This document shows, one piece after another, positions 9,074-18,660 of a DNA stretch of 32,835 nucleotides; position 1 is the first letter of the stretch; every line of letters begins with the position of its first letter. Source of the DNA: Patescibacteria group bacterium. Lineage in GTDB: Bacteria > Patescibacteriota > Minisyncoccia > UBA9983. The notes under the pieces were generated by a model. The model searched no databases and had not been told where the DNA came from. It was given only the letters and a program-made list of their open reading frames with translations. The stretch spans positions 1 through 32,835 of the forward strand of contig JAHIOX010000020.1 of the NCBI GenBank assembly GCA_018895015.1, given 5' to 3'. Made by a program: the position numbers and the translations under genes.

Positions 9074-10321
9074 CTACTTAATGATTCTAACGACCGGTAG
9101 CGGCATAATAAATTTGCCTTTATATCCAGCTTCTTTTGTTTTCTTAATAAGCTCCGTTCCAATATGCCATGAAAGAACCAGAACATACTCCGGCTGGTCT
9201 TTAAGAAGCTTATCTTCATCAACCACTGGAATATGCGTTCCCGGAGTAAACATCCCGATTTTCGGCGACCCGCTTTTCTCGCAAGCATAGTCCAAAATAT
9301 CAGAAGTAATCTTGGTAAAACCTAAAAGTGTGTTAGCGCGCGCTGGACTGCCAAGACCGGCAATGCGAGCGCCCTGTTTCTTAGCCCTTAAAAGAAGCGC
9401 GACAAGATCGTGTTTTGCCAGTATGATGCTGTCAGCAAATTTCTTGTGCGCTTCAACATCGTAGAGTCCAGCTTTTTCTTCGGCATCCATCAAATTTTTC
9501 GCTCGCGCGCTCATCTGCCGCCTGCCTTTCATGGCATAAACGCGAATTGATCCGCCGGCGGCAGAAATCCGCTCGGCGTCAACGATAGATAGGCCCACTC
9601 GCGCAAATAAGCGCCGCAGAGGCCGAAGAGCGTAAAAACGAAGGTGTTCATGATAAACAGTGTCAAACTCAAGCTTTTCAAAAATATCCATGAGATATTG
9701 CGACTCGGAAACAAACACGCCGTCTTGCGCTAGCAGATTCTTGATATTATTAGCCAAAGAAACAGTGTCATTAATGTGCGCAAACACGTTCGTGGCAGTA
9801 ATAATTTTAGCCTGACCGTATTTTTTTAGAATAGCCGCGACAGTTTCTTTATCAAAAAAACTTTTGATCGTCGGAATGCCATTTTTTCTTGCTGCATCTG
9901 CCGCGCCTGTCGGCTCAACGCCAACGACTTTCATCCCCTTATCCTTAAAACCTTGCAGGAGCGTGCCGTCATTTGAACCGATATCAACAATCAAACTTTT
10001 AGGTGTCGCGTAGCCCTGCTTTTCCAACATATCAGCGAGCGCTCTAAAATTTCGAATAAGCATGTTGGTGAGACCGGTCCGGTATGGATAATTTGGCGGA
10101 AAAACTATTTCTGGCGGCACGATATAATCTATCTGAGTCAATCCGCACTTATCGCAATACACTAAATTAAGCGGATAGGTTGCCTCTGGCTGATGCAATC
10201 CTTCCTTGGTTAAATATTCCTGCACCACAGGCTGATGGCCAAGAGAAAGAATTGGTTTCAAATTTTTATTTTGGCAAATCTGGCACTCAGTAACATAGCC
10301 AATGTTTTTTATTGATTTCAT
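9074..10321 (-). CDS. Class I SAM methyltransferase with N-terminal zinc-binding domain (deoxysugar C-methyltransferase type)
   Basis: CQICQNKNLKPILSLGHQPVVQEYL, YCDKCGLTQID, VDIGSNDGTLLQGF, YHEHLRFYALRPLRRLF. Confidence 0.88.
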   Translation of the reverse strand: MKSIKNIGYVTECQICQNKNLKPILSLGHQPVVQEYLTKEGLHQPEATYPLNLVYCDKCGLTQIDYIVPPEIVFPPNYPYRTGLTNMLIRNFRALADMLEKQGYATPKSLIVDIGSNDGTLLQGFKDKGMKVVGVEPTGAADAARKNGIPTIKSFFDKETVAAILKKYGQAKIITATNVFAHINDTVSLANNIKNLLAQDGVFVSESQYLMDIFEKLEFDTVYHEHLRFYALRPLRRLFARVGLSIVDAERISAAGGSIRVYAMKGRRQMSARAKNLMDAEEKAGLYDVEAHKKFADSIILAKHDLVALLLRAKKQGARIAGLGSPARANTLLGFTKITSDILDYACEKSGSPKIGMFTPGTHIPVVDEDKLLKDQPEYVLVLSWHIGTELIKKTKEAGYKGKFIMPLPVVRIIK

Positions 10322-10387
10322 GTTGTAATTAATGGGCTTTATTATATGTTATTATTATAGTAATATCAAATTAAGCCTAAAAAAGTT

Positions 10388-10957
10388 ATGAAATCTGAAA
10401 AAAATAACTCTCCCAAATATGACGCATCGCTCCTCAAATCGGTTGGCGACGATGTATTCATAAGCGCAAACGTTGAAATCAGAAGGCCGCATTTGGTTTC
10501 TGCCGGCAACCATATAGCCATAGATAGCGGATTTTATCTAACCACAGAGGCATCTATCGGCGACTATATTCACATAGGCCCATATGTTGCAATAATCGGA
10601 GGCGCGCGCTCTTCTATAAAAATAGGCAATTTTATCAACTTAACGCTAGGAAGTAAATTTATCTGCGGTTCAGACAGCTTTAGCGGCAATGGCCTAGTAA
10701 CTGCCCCGGGGATCCCGGAGGAATTACTCAACGAGAGGAACTTTGGCGCCATCACAATCAAAGATTTTGGTGTTGTCTGCGCTGGGGCAATTATTATGCC
10801 CGGAGTAACAATTGCTGAAGGTAGCGTTATAGGCGCAAATTCGCTCGTTACAAAAAGCACTGAGCCTTGGACAATTTATTTTGGCAATCCGGCGCGGCCA
10901 ATTAAAATACGACCGAAAAATAAAATGATTGAGTACGCAAAAAAACTTGGTTACTAA
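10388..10957 (+). CDS. Hexapeptide-repeat (left-handed beta-helix) acyltransferase
   Basis: Hexapeptide periodicity (IGDYIHIGPYVAIIGG..., CAGAIIMPGVTIAEGSVIGANSLVTKS) and YFGNPARPIKIRPK terminus. Confidence 0.88.
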   Translation: MKSEKNNSPKYDASLLKSVGDDVFISANVEIRRPHLVSAGNHIAIDSGFYLTTEASIGDYIHIGPYVAIIGGARSSIKIGNFINLTLGSKFICGSDSFSGNGLVTAPGIPEELLNERNFGAITIKDFGVVCAGAIIMPGVTIAEGSVIGANSLVTKSTEPWTIYFGNPARPIKIRPKNKMIEYAKKLGY

Positions 10958-10975
10958 TAACTGCACATTAACTCA

Positions 10976-11872
10976 ATGCAACCTATTGCAATTTCCTACA
11001 TTATCACCACAAAAAATAAGCTGCCATATCTTAAAGACAGGCTAGAAAAACTCTTCGCGCAAAAAAGCGGCGACGAGGAAATTCTTATTGCTGACGGTGA
11101 TAGCGCTGACGGCACTAAAGAATATCTTGCGGAATTGAAACAGGCTGGAAAAGTCGATTTTTATCTTTCAAAGCCGGATCATGGCGAAGCGCACGCGCTA
11201 AACAAATTGTTTCTTATGGCTGGCGGAACGCTTATAAAAATAATTACCGATGACGATGTTTTTTACTATCCTGCCATTAAGGCATGCAAAGAGTTTATGC
11301 TTGCGCAGCCGCGAGTAGACATGGTAAGCACTGAGGGTGGTTTTAAGAATCAAAATCCCGCCACCGGCGTTAGACCGCTTGTTTATGAACGCGGCTACCA
11401 TCAATGGCAGAAAAACCATACGCCATTTTCTTTTTGCGGGCTGGGCGCTATGATACGAAAATCATCGCTTCCAATTATAGGATTATGGAATCCGTCATTT
11501 CGGCGCGCTGATGCCGAATTCTCGTTGAGGGTTACTGCTGGCAAGGCAAACATTGCTTGGTATACCGGCTATTCGTTCGTAAACATAAGCAACCCGCAAA
11601 GCACCAGTTTGGTGTATATGAAAAAGATAAAGGATGAGACAGATCGTTTAAATAAATTTTACTTAAATAAAAATCCTGATTTATTTATCGTTGAAAAAAT
11701 AAAAGTTCTCAGGAATAAACTCAGAAATTGGTTTTTGTTTGGAAATAAAAATAAACTGCCGCCGGCAGAATTTCAAGCGCAGTGGCCCGATCTTGCGGCG
11801 GTTGCCGAGAAATGGCTTGAAATAAAAAATAAAGAAAGAAAGCCTGAGTTTCTATGGAACACGAGAAAATAA
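10976..11872 (+). CDS. Glycosyltransferase family 2
   Basis: ISYIITTKNKLPYLKDRLEKLFAQ, ILIADGDSADGTKEYL, IITDDDVFYYPAIK. Confidence 0.88.
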   Translation: MQPIAISYIITTKNKLPYLKDRLEKLFAQKSGDEEILIADGDSADGTKEYLAELKQAGKVDFYLSKPDHGEAHALNKLFLMAGGTLIKIITDDDVFYYPAIKACKEFMLAQPRVDMVSTEGGFKNQNPATGVRPLVYERGYHQWQKNHTPFSFCGLGAMIRKSSLPIIGLWNPSFRRADAEFSLRVTAGKANIAWYTGYSFVNISNPQSTSLVYMKKIKDETDRLNKFYLNKNPDLFIVEKIKVLRNKLRNWFLFGNKNKLPPAEFQAQWPDLAAVAEKWLEIKNKERKPEFLWNTRK

Positions 11873-13011
11873 TTATCTACGCGCGCAAGCTTGCCAGAAA
11901 GCTATTCGGGGTGATTACGATTAAACCTAAAAATGGCGCGCGCAATAAATGGGCGCTTCTCTCGTATGTTACCCACCCTTTTGCTATACAAAAAAAAGAG
12001 CTTATGAAAAGCCCTCATACTAATCCGTGGGAATGCTTAGAAATTGCGGATATTCTGCTTGAGCGCGGATATGGTGTTGATGTTATTGATTGGACCAACA
12101 CGACATTTATTCCCAAAAAAGATTATGCGATGGTAATTGACGTTAACCAAAATCTTGAACGCCTGACTCCGCTATTGCCTAAAAACTGCGTCAAGATTTT
12201 CTATATCACTGGGGCTCATTGGTCGTATCAAAACAGCGCCGAACGCGCTCGCCTAAAAGAACTCAAAAAACGCCGAGGCATAGCGCTTGTTCCCCGTCGA
12301 CAGATGACACCATCAAGCAATATTGAATACGCCGATTACGCAACCTCACTCGGCAATAATTTTGCCAAAGACACTTACGCGTACGCCGGAAAACCAATTG
12401 TCCAAATCCCTCTCCTTTCAACTGTTGCATTTCCATCTCCTGAAAAGAAAAATTTTAATAAAATTTCCAAAAATTTTGTATGGATAGGCGGCGGAGGCGC
12501 AATACATAAAGGGCTGGATTTAGCGCTTGAGTGCTTCGCAAAACTGCCCGAATACAGGCTCGCTGTCTGCGGACCTGTTGCCGCCGAGAAAGATTTTGCA
12601 GAGTATTACAAAAGGGAGCTGTATGAAACGCCTAATATTAAGCTGGTGGGGCGTATTGATATACGAGGCAATCAATTTAAAAAAATAATTAGTGATTCAG
12701 TCGGATTAATCTACCCGACATGTTCAGAAGGACAAACTGGCAGCGTCATCACCGGACTCCACGCTGGGCTTATTCCAATTGTAACCTATCAATCGGGAGT
12801 TGACGTGGAACCCTTCGGGATCATGCTAAAAACTGCTTCTATGCCAGAAATAGAAAAAGCGATCAAAACTATTGCTTCCCTGCCAGAAAAAGAGCTGCGA
12901 AAACGCGCTGTATCTGCATGGAATTACGCCCGCGAAAATCACACAATGGAAATTTTTAGAAAAACATACGCGGCATTTATTGACAATGTGATTAAAGAAA
13001 AAAATCTATGA
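11854..13011 (+). CDS. Glycosyltransferase, GT4-like
   Basis: FVWIGGGGAIHKGLDLALECFAKLPEYRLAVCGP, LIYPTCSEGQTGSVITGLHAGLIPIV; overlaps neighbours at both ends. Confidence 0.75.
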   Translation: MEHEKIIIYARKLARKLFGVITIKPKNGARNKWALLSYVTHPFAIQKKELMKSPHTNPWECLEIADILLERGYGVDVIDWTNTTFIPKKDYAMVIDVNQNLERLTPLLPKNCVKIFYITGAHWSYQNSAERARLKELKKRRGIALVPRRQMTPSSNIEYADYATSLGNNFAKDTYAYAGKPIVQIPLLSTVAFPSPEKKNFNKISKNFVWIGGGGAIHKGLDLALECFAKLPEYRLAVCGPVAAEKDFAEYYKRELYETPNIKLVGRIDIRGNQFKKIISDSVGLIYPTCSEGQTGSVITGLHAGLIPIVTYQSGVDVEPFGIMLKTASMPEIEKAIKTIASLPEKELRKRAVSAWNYARENHTMEIFRKTYAAFIDNVIKEKNL

Positions 13012-13865
13012 GCAAAGAACTTATTTCAGTAATTATTCCGACGCACAACAATGAAAAAACAATAAGTGCCGCCATTGATTCAATCCTCGCGCAAACCTAT
13101 CAAAACATTGAAATTATTGTAGTTGACGATAACAGTGCCGATAATACTGCAAACGTTGTCAAAGAATATGAAAAATTACATAACAAAATAAAATTTTACA
13201 ATCTTCCGTATGGCGACCCGCGTCGCGTTAATAAGCGCGGGCGCAATGTGAATGCCGGTTATATGGCGAGAAATTACGGCCTTGAAAAAGCGCGGGGGGA
13301 ATGGATTACTTTTCAAGACGCCGATGATGCCTCGCTTCGCAACCGCATAGAAGCGCAGTATCTCCTCGCGCTTCGCTTCAACGCGGCTCATATATGCCTT
13401 GAGTGGCAGCAATTAACCGATGAGCGCATTGGCGCATCGTTTGATTTTGAGCGAGCGCTTAATGAAAATCCGCGCCTTGCCATAAATAATGATGACATTG
13501 TAAAACTCGCCAAAAAAACACGGGGCCTTGCCATGCGTTTTTTGGGTAAATGGCATAAATATATTCCGTTTGAAATAAAAACAACGCGCGCCATAAACAA
13601 ATTATTTTTTGGTTCTCTTGATTCCTATCCTGGTTCTGGCAATAGTCCGCTCTTCAAAAGAGAGGTTATTGAACGGGTCAAATTCCGTTCTTTTAACGAG
13701 CGCGTCTGGCCATCATTCACTGGCCGCGGCGCTGACCGCGATTTTAATTTTCAAGCCGCGGAAACATTCGGCAAAAGCATTTCTTTCAAGCTTCCACTTT
13801 ATCTTTGGAGGGTAAATCGGGAAAATGATCTTGGTTACGAATTTAACAAATACTTGCTAAAATAA
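13008..13865 (+). CDS. Glycosyltransferase family 2
   Basis: ISVIIPTHNNEKTISAAIDSILAQTYQNIEIIVVDDNSADNT, WITFQDADDAS. Confidence 0.93.
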   Translation: MSKELISVIIPTHNNEKTISAAIDSILAQTYQNIEIIVVDDNSADNTANVVKEYEKLHNKIKFYNLPYGDPRRVNKRGRNVNAGYMARNYGLEKARGEWITFQDADDASLRNRIEAQYLLALRFNAAHICLEWQQLTDERIGASFDFERALNENPRLAINNDDIVKLAKKTRGLAMRFLGKWHKYIPFEIKTTRAINKLFFGSLDSYPGSGNSPLFKREVIERVKFRSFNERVWPSFTGRGADRDFNFQAAETFGKSISFKLPLYLWRVNRENDLGYEFNKYLLK

Positions 13866-14654
13866 ATGAGCATGAAAGAATCTCTCCGTGAAAAATTAAA
13901 AAGAATCACGCCGCTTAAGTTGATAATCGTTATCGGCAAAAGTTTGCGCGATAAGCACGGATTATTATCCAAAATTAAAAAACTCTCCGCTTTCTTCAAA
14001 GACTATCTGAACTACCGAGTCTTAGCAAAAAATAAAAAATTCTCGCTTGAAATTGCCAATCTCTATCCCCGCCTTTTTGATAAAACAAGCGTTACGGCCA
14101 TTGACCCGGTCTATTTTTACCAAAATGCGTGGTGCGCAAAAAAGATTTTTGAAAACAAGCCTGAAAAACATTTTGATATTGGATCAGACGCTAAATTTGT
14201 CGGCTTGATTTCACAATTTACTCCGACAACAATGATTGATATCCGGCCAATTCCTGTGTTGTTAGAAAACTTATCGTTTATCAAAGGCGACATTCTCAAT
14301 CTCCCGTTCAAAGACGGAGAAATCGCCTCGTTAAGCTCAATCTGCGTTTTGGAGCATATCGGACTTGGCAGATACGGCGATGAACTTGACCAATTTGGCT
14401 CGGAAAAAGCATTCAAAGAATTGATCAGGGTTCTTTCTCCCGGTGGCTCATTGTATATATCAGTTCCGGTGGATAAAAAAAACAAAATATACTTTAACGC
14501 GCATCGGGCATTTACGCGGAACTATATTATAGAGCTATCAGATGGATTAAAACTGGAAGAGGAAAAATATATTTATGGAAACACGCTCTATGATGCTTAT
14601 GACCCGCAAAATGGATTTGGCACAGGCTTGTATCATTTTAAAAAAATAATATGA
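13866..14654 (+). CDS. DUF268-like class I SAM-dependent methyltransferase (paralog of 763-1524)
   Basis: HFDIGSDAKFVGLISQF, GDILNLPFKDGEIASLSSICVLEHIGLGRYGDELDQFGSEKAFKELIRV, IYFNAHRAFT. Confidence 0.78.
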   Translation: MSMKESLREKLKRITPLKLIIVIGKSLRDKHGLLSKIKKLSAFFKDYLNYRVLAKNKKFSLEIANLYPRLFDKTSVTAIDPVYFYQNAWCAKKIFENKPEKHFDIGSDAKFVGLISQFTPTTMIDIRPIPVLLENLSFIKGDILNLPFKDGEIASLSSICVLEHIGLGRYGDELDQFGSEKAFKELIRVLSPGGSLYISVPVDKKNKIYFNAHRAFTRNYIIELSDGLKLEEEKYIYGNTLYDAYDPQNGFGTGLYHFKKII

Positions 14655-15478
14655 AAAAATTTATAAAAAACATTACCCCGCCGATTATCTACGCGCTTTT
14701 AAAAAAGATTTTGGTCAAACCAAAAATCTTTTCCCCTAAATGGAACACCATTACTTACAAGCCAATTGACGGCATACAAATATTTTTTGACCCTGCCGGT
14801 CCGTGGCAAAAAACGATTATTAATAATACTTATGACACTTTCTTTTTTGAACGACTAAATTCCGAGAAACTGCAAGGAAAAGTCATTTTTGACATTGGAG
14901 CGCATATAGGATTTCATTCTCTTTATTTTGCTCGGCTTGTCGGGCCCAAAGGAAAAATCTGCGCCTTTGAACCGAATCCAAAAAATGTTGAGCGGTTCAA
15001 ACTCATACGAGACAAAAATAATGATATACGAGACACTATTCATATCTTTGATATTGCCGTGTCAAATGTCTTAGGCGCCGAAAAATTCAGCATGAGCGAA
15101 AACATAGAGAGCGGAAGAAGCTCCGGAGGTTTTATTGACACGGCTGATACCATGTGGGAAAGAGGCGTTTTCAAGCAAAAAGGATTTTCTGAAATAAAAG
15201 TTAAAACAATTCCTGTTGATCTGTTTAAGGAAGAACTGGAAATACTGGAAGCCCCGGATATTATCAAAATAGACGTTGAGGGCGCTGAGTCTCTTGTACT
15301 GCTCGGGGCAAAGAATACTCTTATGGCCAAAAAACCGATTCTTCTTTTAGAGATTCATTCAATGCTCAATATGTTCAACGTTGTGTCATTTCTTTCTTCG
15401 CTCTCCTATGAATTAAAAATCCTCAAGGAGGAAAAGGATGGCCGATGTTTTATAGAAGCTCACCCGAAAAACATATGA
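14651..15478 (+). CDS. FkbM family methyltransferase
   Basis: VIFDIGAHIGFHSLYFARLVGPKGKICAFEPNPKNVERF, IIKIDVEGAESLVLLGAK. Confidence 0.9.
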   Translation: MKKFIKNITPPIIYALLKKILVKPKIFSPKWNTITYKPIDGIQIFFDPAGPWQKTIINNTYDTFFFERLNSEKLQGKVIFDIGAHIGFHSLYFARLVGPKGKICAFEPNPKNVERFKLIRDKNNDIRDTIHIFDIAVSNVLGAEKFSMSENIESGRSSGGFIDTADTMWERGVFKQKGFSEIKVKTIPVDLFKEELEILEAPDIIKIDVEGAESLVLLGAKNTLMAKKPILLLEIHSMLNMFNVVSFLSSLSYELKILKEEKDGRCFIEAHPKNI

Positions 15479-16410
15479 AAAAAATCGTCATTCTACAAAC
15501 CTCCGGCAATGAACTTGCAAACCAGCTCTGGAATTACGCGAGTATCTACGCGTATGCCCTGGAACGCGGCTATCTTCTGGAGAACCCGTCTTTCTTTGAA
15601 TACGGCAATTACTTTACGATGCCGGCGCCGAATCTTTTTTTTAAGCTGGTCTTTTTTCTGCCGTTCACTAACTACACAAAACGAAAGACTGCTTTTCGCC
15701 GAAAGATTTGGAGAAAACTGTATTTTTGGTACGCGCGTACAATGCTGCGGCTTTTTGGCAATCGTTTTATTGCTTATAAAAACGCGGACAACAAACCGTA
15801 TTATCTGCCGCCGACAAAAGAATCCGAGGGCAAATTAAGCGAACTTGAAAAAAGGGAAAAAAATATCTACCTTGACAGCTGGCTTTTTAGAAACCCGGCG
15901 GGCATAAAAAAATACTATAAAGAAATCAGGGGATATTTCCGGCCGCGAGATAGCATCAGCTCTCTCGTCGCATCCCAAATAAAAAATTTGCGAACTCGCT
16001 ATCAAAATGTCGTCGGGGTGCATATACGCCAAGGAGATTACAAAACATGGCGAAAGGGCGCTTATTTAATAGAGCAGAGGCGCGCGCGTGAAATTATCGA
16101 AGAATACCTCGCGGTGTTTGGAAAAAATAAAGAAAAAACTTGTTTCATTATAACTTCTGACGGCCCTATTAATGCGGAGGAATTTCCCGGACTGAATATC
16201 ACAGTAAGCAAAAACAACGCGGTAACTGATTTATTTCTTCTCGCGTCAACCGATGCAATTATCGGCTCAAACAGCACCTTTGGCGCTTTTGCCTCATACT
16301 ACGGCAACATACCATTTATTGTAATGCAAAAAGAAAAAATAGATTGGGAGTATTATAAAAACAAAGATAAATTTTTTGAAAATAAATACTGCGCCGTGGC
16401 GCACTATTAA
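15475..16410 (+). CDS. GT11-like (HxRxGD-containing) glycosyltransferase
   Basis: MKKIVILQTSGNELANQLWNYASIYAYALERG, VVGVHIRQGDYKTW, DAIIGSNSTFGAFASYYGNIPFI. ATG at 15475 (ATGA overlap with the upstream stop) preferred over the track start at 15445. Confidence 0.78.
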   Translation: MKKIVILQTSGNELANQLWNYASIYAYALERGYLLENPSFFEYGNYFTMPAPNLFFKLVFFLPFTNYTKRKTAFRRKIWRKLYFWYARTMLRLFGNRFIAYKNADNKPYYLPPTKESEGKLSELEKREKNIYLDSWLFRNPAGIKKYYKEIRGYFRPRDSISSLVASQIKNLRTRYQNVVGVHIRQGDYKTWRKGAYLIEQRRAREIIEEYLAVFGKNKEKTCFIITSDGPINAEEFPGLNITVSKNNAVTDLFLLASTDAIIGSNSTFGAFASYYGNIPFIVMQKEKIDWEYYKNKDKFFENKYCAVAHY

Positions 16411-17561
16411 ATTACCGGTCTTTCCATAAAATTCAAAATTCTCTTAGCCCTTTGGCTCCATGTATGAAGTTTGACATCTTGATATGCTTTCTCTGTAATT
16501 CTTTCCAAGTTATCATTATTCCCTAGCGCCTCAATAATGCCTTTTGCCATTGCTTCAGGATCATCAGGCGGAACAATAATGGCATTCGTATTATTGAGTA
16601 TCTCTCTGACAGAAGGAATGTCGGTCGCGACAACGGGCCGCTTGCTTGCCATATATTCAAAAAGCTTCATTGGCGAAGTATAATATTTTGAAATGTTTTC
16701 TTTAGCGGTATTTGGCAGAACCAAAACATCGGCGGCCTTTTGCCAAAGCGGGATCTCACTGTGTTTTTTATGTCCTGCTATCAATATGCGAGAATTACTG
16801 CCATGCTTTTCCTTAAAATCTTTGATATCTTTTCCCGTTCCTCCGACAAAAATAACAAGGTATTCCGCTGGAAGACTGTCAGCCGCCTGCGCCAAAGTGC
16901 CAACGCCCTTCCATCCGTACAGATGCCCTGTATACATTGCTATTTTTTTATCAAGCGGCAGCGCGAGACTTCTCCGCGCTTCATCTTTATTTGCAGCAAT
17001 ATCAAACTCATCCACATCCACGGCATTGGGCTCATAAATAATTTTATCGGCATTCATCTTAAATACTTCGTTCAAACGATTTATTTTCCATCGGTTATGA
17101 ACAAGCACTCGGCGCATCCTTTTTAAAAAAATCCCGAAAAGAGACAATTTGCTTTCCGGAAAATCATGCATTTCATAAAACGTATTTTTAAAGAAAAGCG
17201 ACGCGAATAAAAGCGGCAATGATTCATTTGAATATATGGCATCTCGTTTCCCCGCCTTGAATTTAAGATACAGGGCGCACGAGAAAGAAAAGAAAAAAAA
17301 GCCAACCGAGAAAAAGAGCTTCTTAAAAATCGGTAAAAAAAGCAGGTCAAGAGTCGGCAAAAACACTATCTCAAAATTTTGTTTTACATTATAGTAATGA
17401 TAAGCGTCTTGGCCAAATCGCCCCAAGCGTCTTGGCGCAAGTAAAACAACGCGCAATCCCTCATCAGCGAACGCTTCACAGCTTTTAACCGCAAACAGCG
17501 ACGCGGCTTTCTCGCTTGGCAACCTTCCGTTAAAAAGAAAAAAAAGTGTTTTTATAGGCAT
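16407..17561 (-). CDS. Glycosyltransferase family 4
   Basis: IAMYTGHLYGWKGVGTLAQAADSLPAEYLVIFVGG, DVLVLPNTAKENISKYYTSPMKLFEYMASKRPVVATDIPSVREIL. Confidence 0.92.
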   Translation of the reverse strand: MPIKTLFFLFNGRLPSEKAASLFAVKSCEAFADEGLRVVLLAPRRLGRFGQDAYHYYNVKQNFEIVFLPTLDLLFLPIFKKLFFSVGFFFFSFSCALYLKFKAGKRDAIYSNESLPLLFASLFFKNTFYEMHDFPESKLSLFGIFLKRMRRVLVHNRWKINRLNEVFKMNADKIIYEPNAVDVDEFDIAANKDEARRSLALPLDKKIAMYTGHLYGWKGVGTLAQAADSLPAEYLVIFVGGTGKDIKDFKEKHGSNSRILIAGHKKHSEIPLWQKAADVLVLPNTAKENISKYYTSPMKLFEYMASKRPVVATDIPSVREILNNTNAIIVPPDDPEAMAKGIIEALGNNDNLERITEKAYQDVKLHTWSQRAKRILNFMERPVI

Positions 17562-17608
17562 TATATGATGATAATTATAGCAAATTTAGTGTTATACTTG
17601 AAATCAAG

Positions 17609-18652
17609 ATGAGATTTTTCTATATCAGCACAGGGCATAACTACCCTCCGGACAAACATATCATAGACGGATTGCGAAAAAATGGGCACACTGTTTTTGA
17701 ATTAATTGAGAACGGCCAAGGACCTGGCAAGTACTTTCGTTTTACATGGCGTTTCTTGAAAAAGAAGCCTCTCTGCGATGCCGTCATTATAGGCTTTACT
17801 CTGCCGCTTTTGACGCTTATTGTTCGATTTATATCTCTGAAAAAAACCATATTCAACGCGGTCTCCTCGCAATACGAGGCAAACATTATCTCAAGGGATA
17901 TCCAAAGCCCGCGGTCTTTGGCGGCGCTTAAATGGCGGGTTATAGATTTTATTTCATTTCACCTATCGTCAATTGTGCTTCTTGAAAGCAATGCCCAGAT
18001 TGATTTTACGCATAAATTTTTTCTTGTTCCGCGGAAGAAACTCGTACGATCGTGGATGGGCGTTGACGAGAAAGTATTTTTTTATGATCCTAATATAAAG
18101 AAAAATCATGAGTTTACGGTGCTTTTCCGAGGAAGATTCCTGCCGGAGTCAGGGATACTTACGGTTATAGAAACAGCAAAAAAACTTGAGGATAAAAATG
18201 TGCGATTTCTTATTATCGGCCATGGCTTCATGTACAGAAAAGTGAATGCTCTGATGGAAAAGCTTAAGCCAAAAAATATAGATATGATATCCGAAAAACT
18301 CACGGGAAATGCGCTACGGAACCATATGCTGTCCTGCCATATAAGCTTGGGCCAGCTTGCGGATCACCCGAGGCTCTCACGCACTCTTCCGTGCAAACTC
18401 TTTGAAAGTTTGGCGCTCGGACTTCCCTATCTTACTGGAAGAAACGCCGGCGTCCTTGAACTTTTAAAAGAAGATGAAAACTGTATCGCTGTTGAGCCCG
18501 GCAATTCCGATGATTTGGCGCAAAAAATCCTTTTTTTAAAAAATAATCCTGATATGCTTGCAAAAATAGCCGAGCAAGGGTATAAACTTTATAAAGAAAA
18601 ACTTACTTCCAAGCAGCTTGCTAAAGAGGTTATTGATAATTGCTTTAAATAA
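17609..18652 (+). CDS. Glycosyltransferase family 4
   Basis: VLFRGRFLPESGILTVIETAKKL..VRFLIIGHG, LSRTLPCKLFESLALGLPYLTGRNAGVLELL. Confidence 0.88.
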   Translation: MRFFYISTGHNYPPDKHIIDGLRKNGHTVFELIENGQGPGKYFRFTWRFLKKKPLCDAVIIGFTLPLLTLIVRFISLKKTIFNAVSSQYEANIISRDIQSPRSLAALKWRVIDFISFHLSSIVLLESNAQIDFTHKFFLVPRKKLVRSWMGVDEKVFFYDPNIKKNHEFTVLFRGRFLPESGILTVIETAKKLEDKNVRFLIIGHGFMYRKVNALMEKLKPKNIDMISEKLTGNALRNHMLSCHISLGQLADHPRLSRTLPCKLFESLALGLPYLTGRNAGVLELLKEDENCIAVEPGNSDDLAQKILFLKNNPDMLAKIAEQGYKLYKEKLTSKQLAKEVIDNCFK

Positions 18653-18660
18653 AAATAACA

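Noticed and set aside
14117-14485. 122-aa minus-strand ORF, and similar 60-134-aa antisense ORFs (e.g. 2681-3085, 19847-20359)
   Set aside because: All lie opposite well-supported CDSs and show no independent motif, start context or homology signal.
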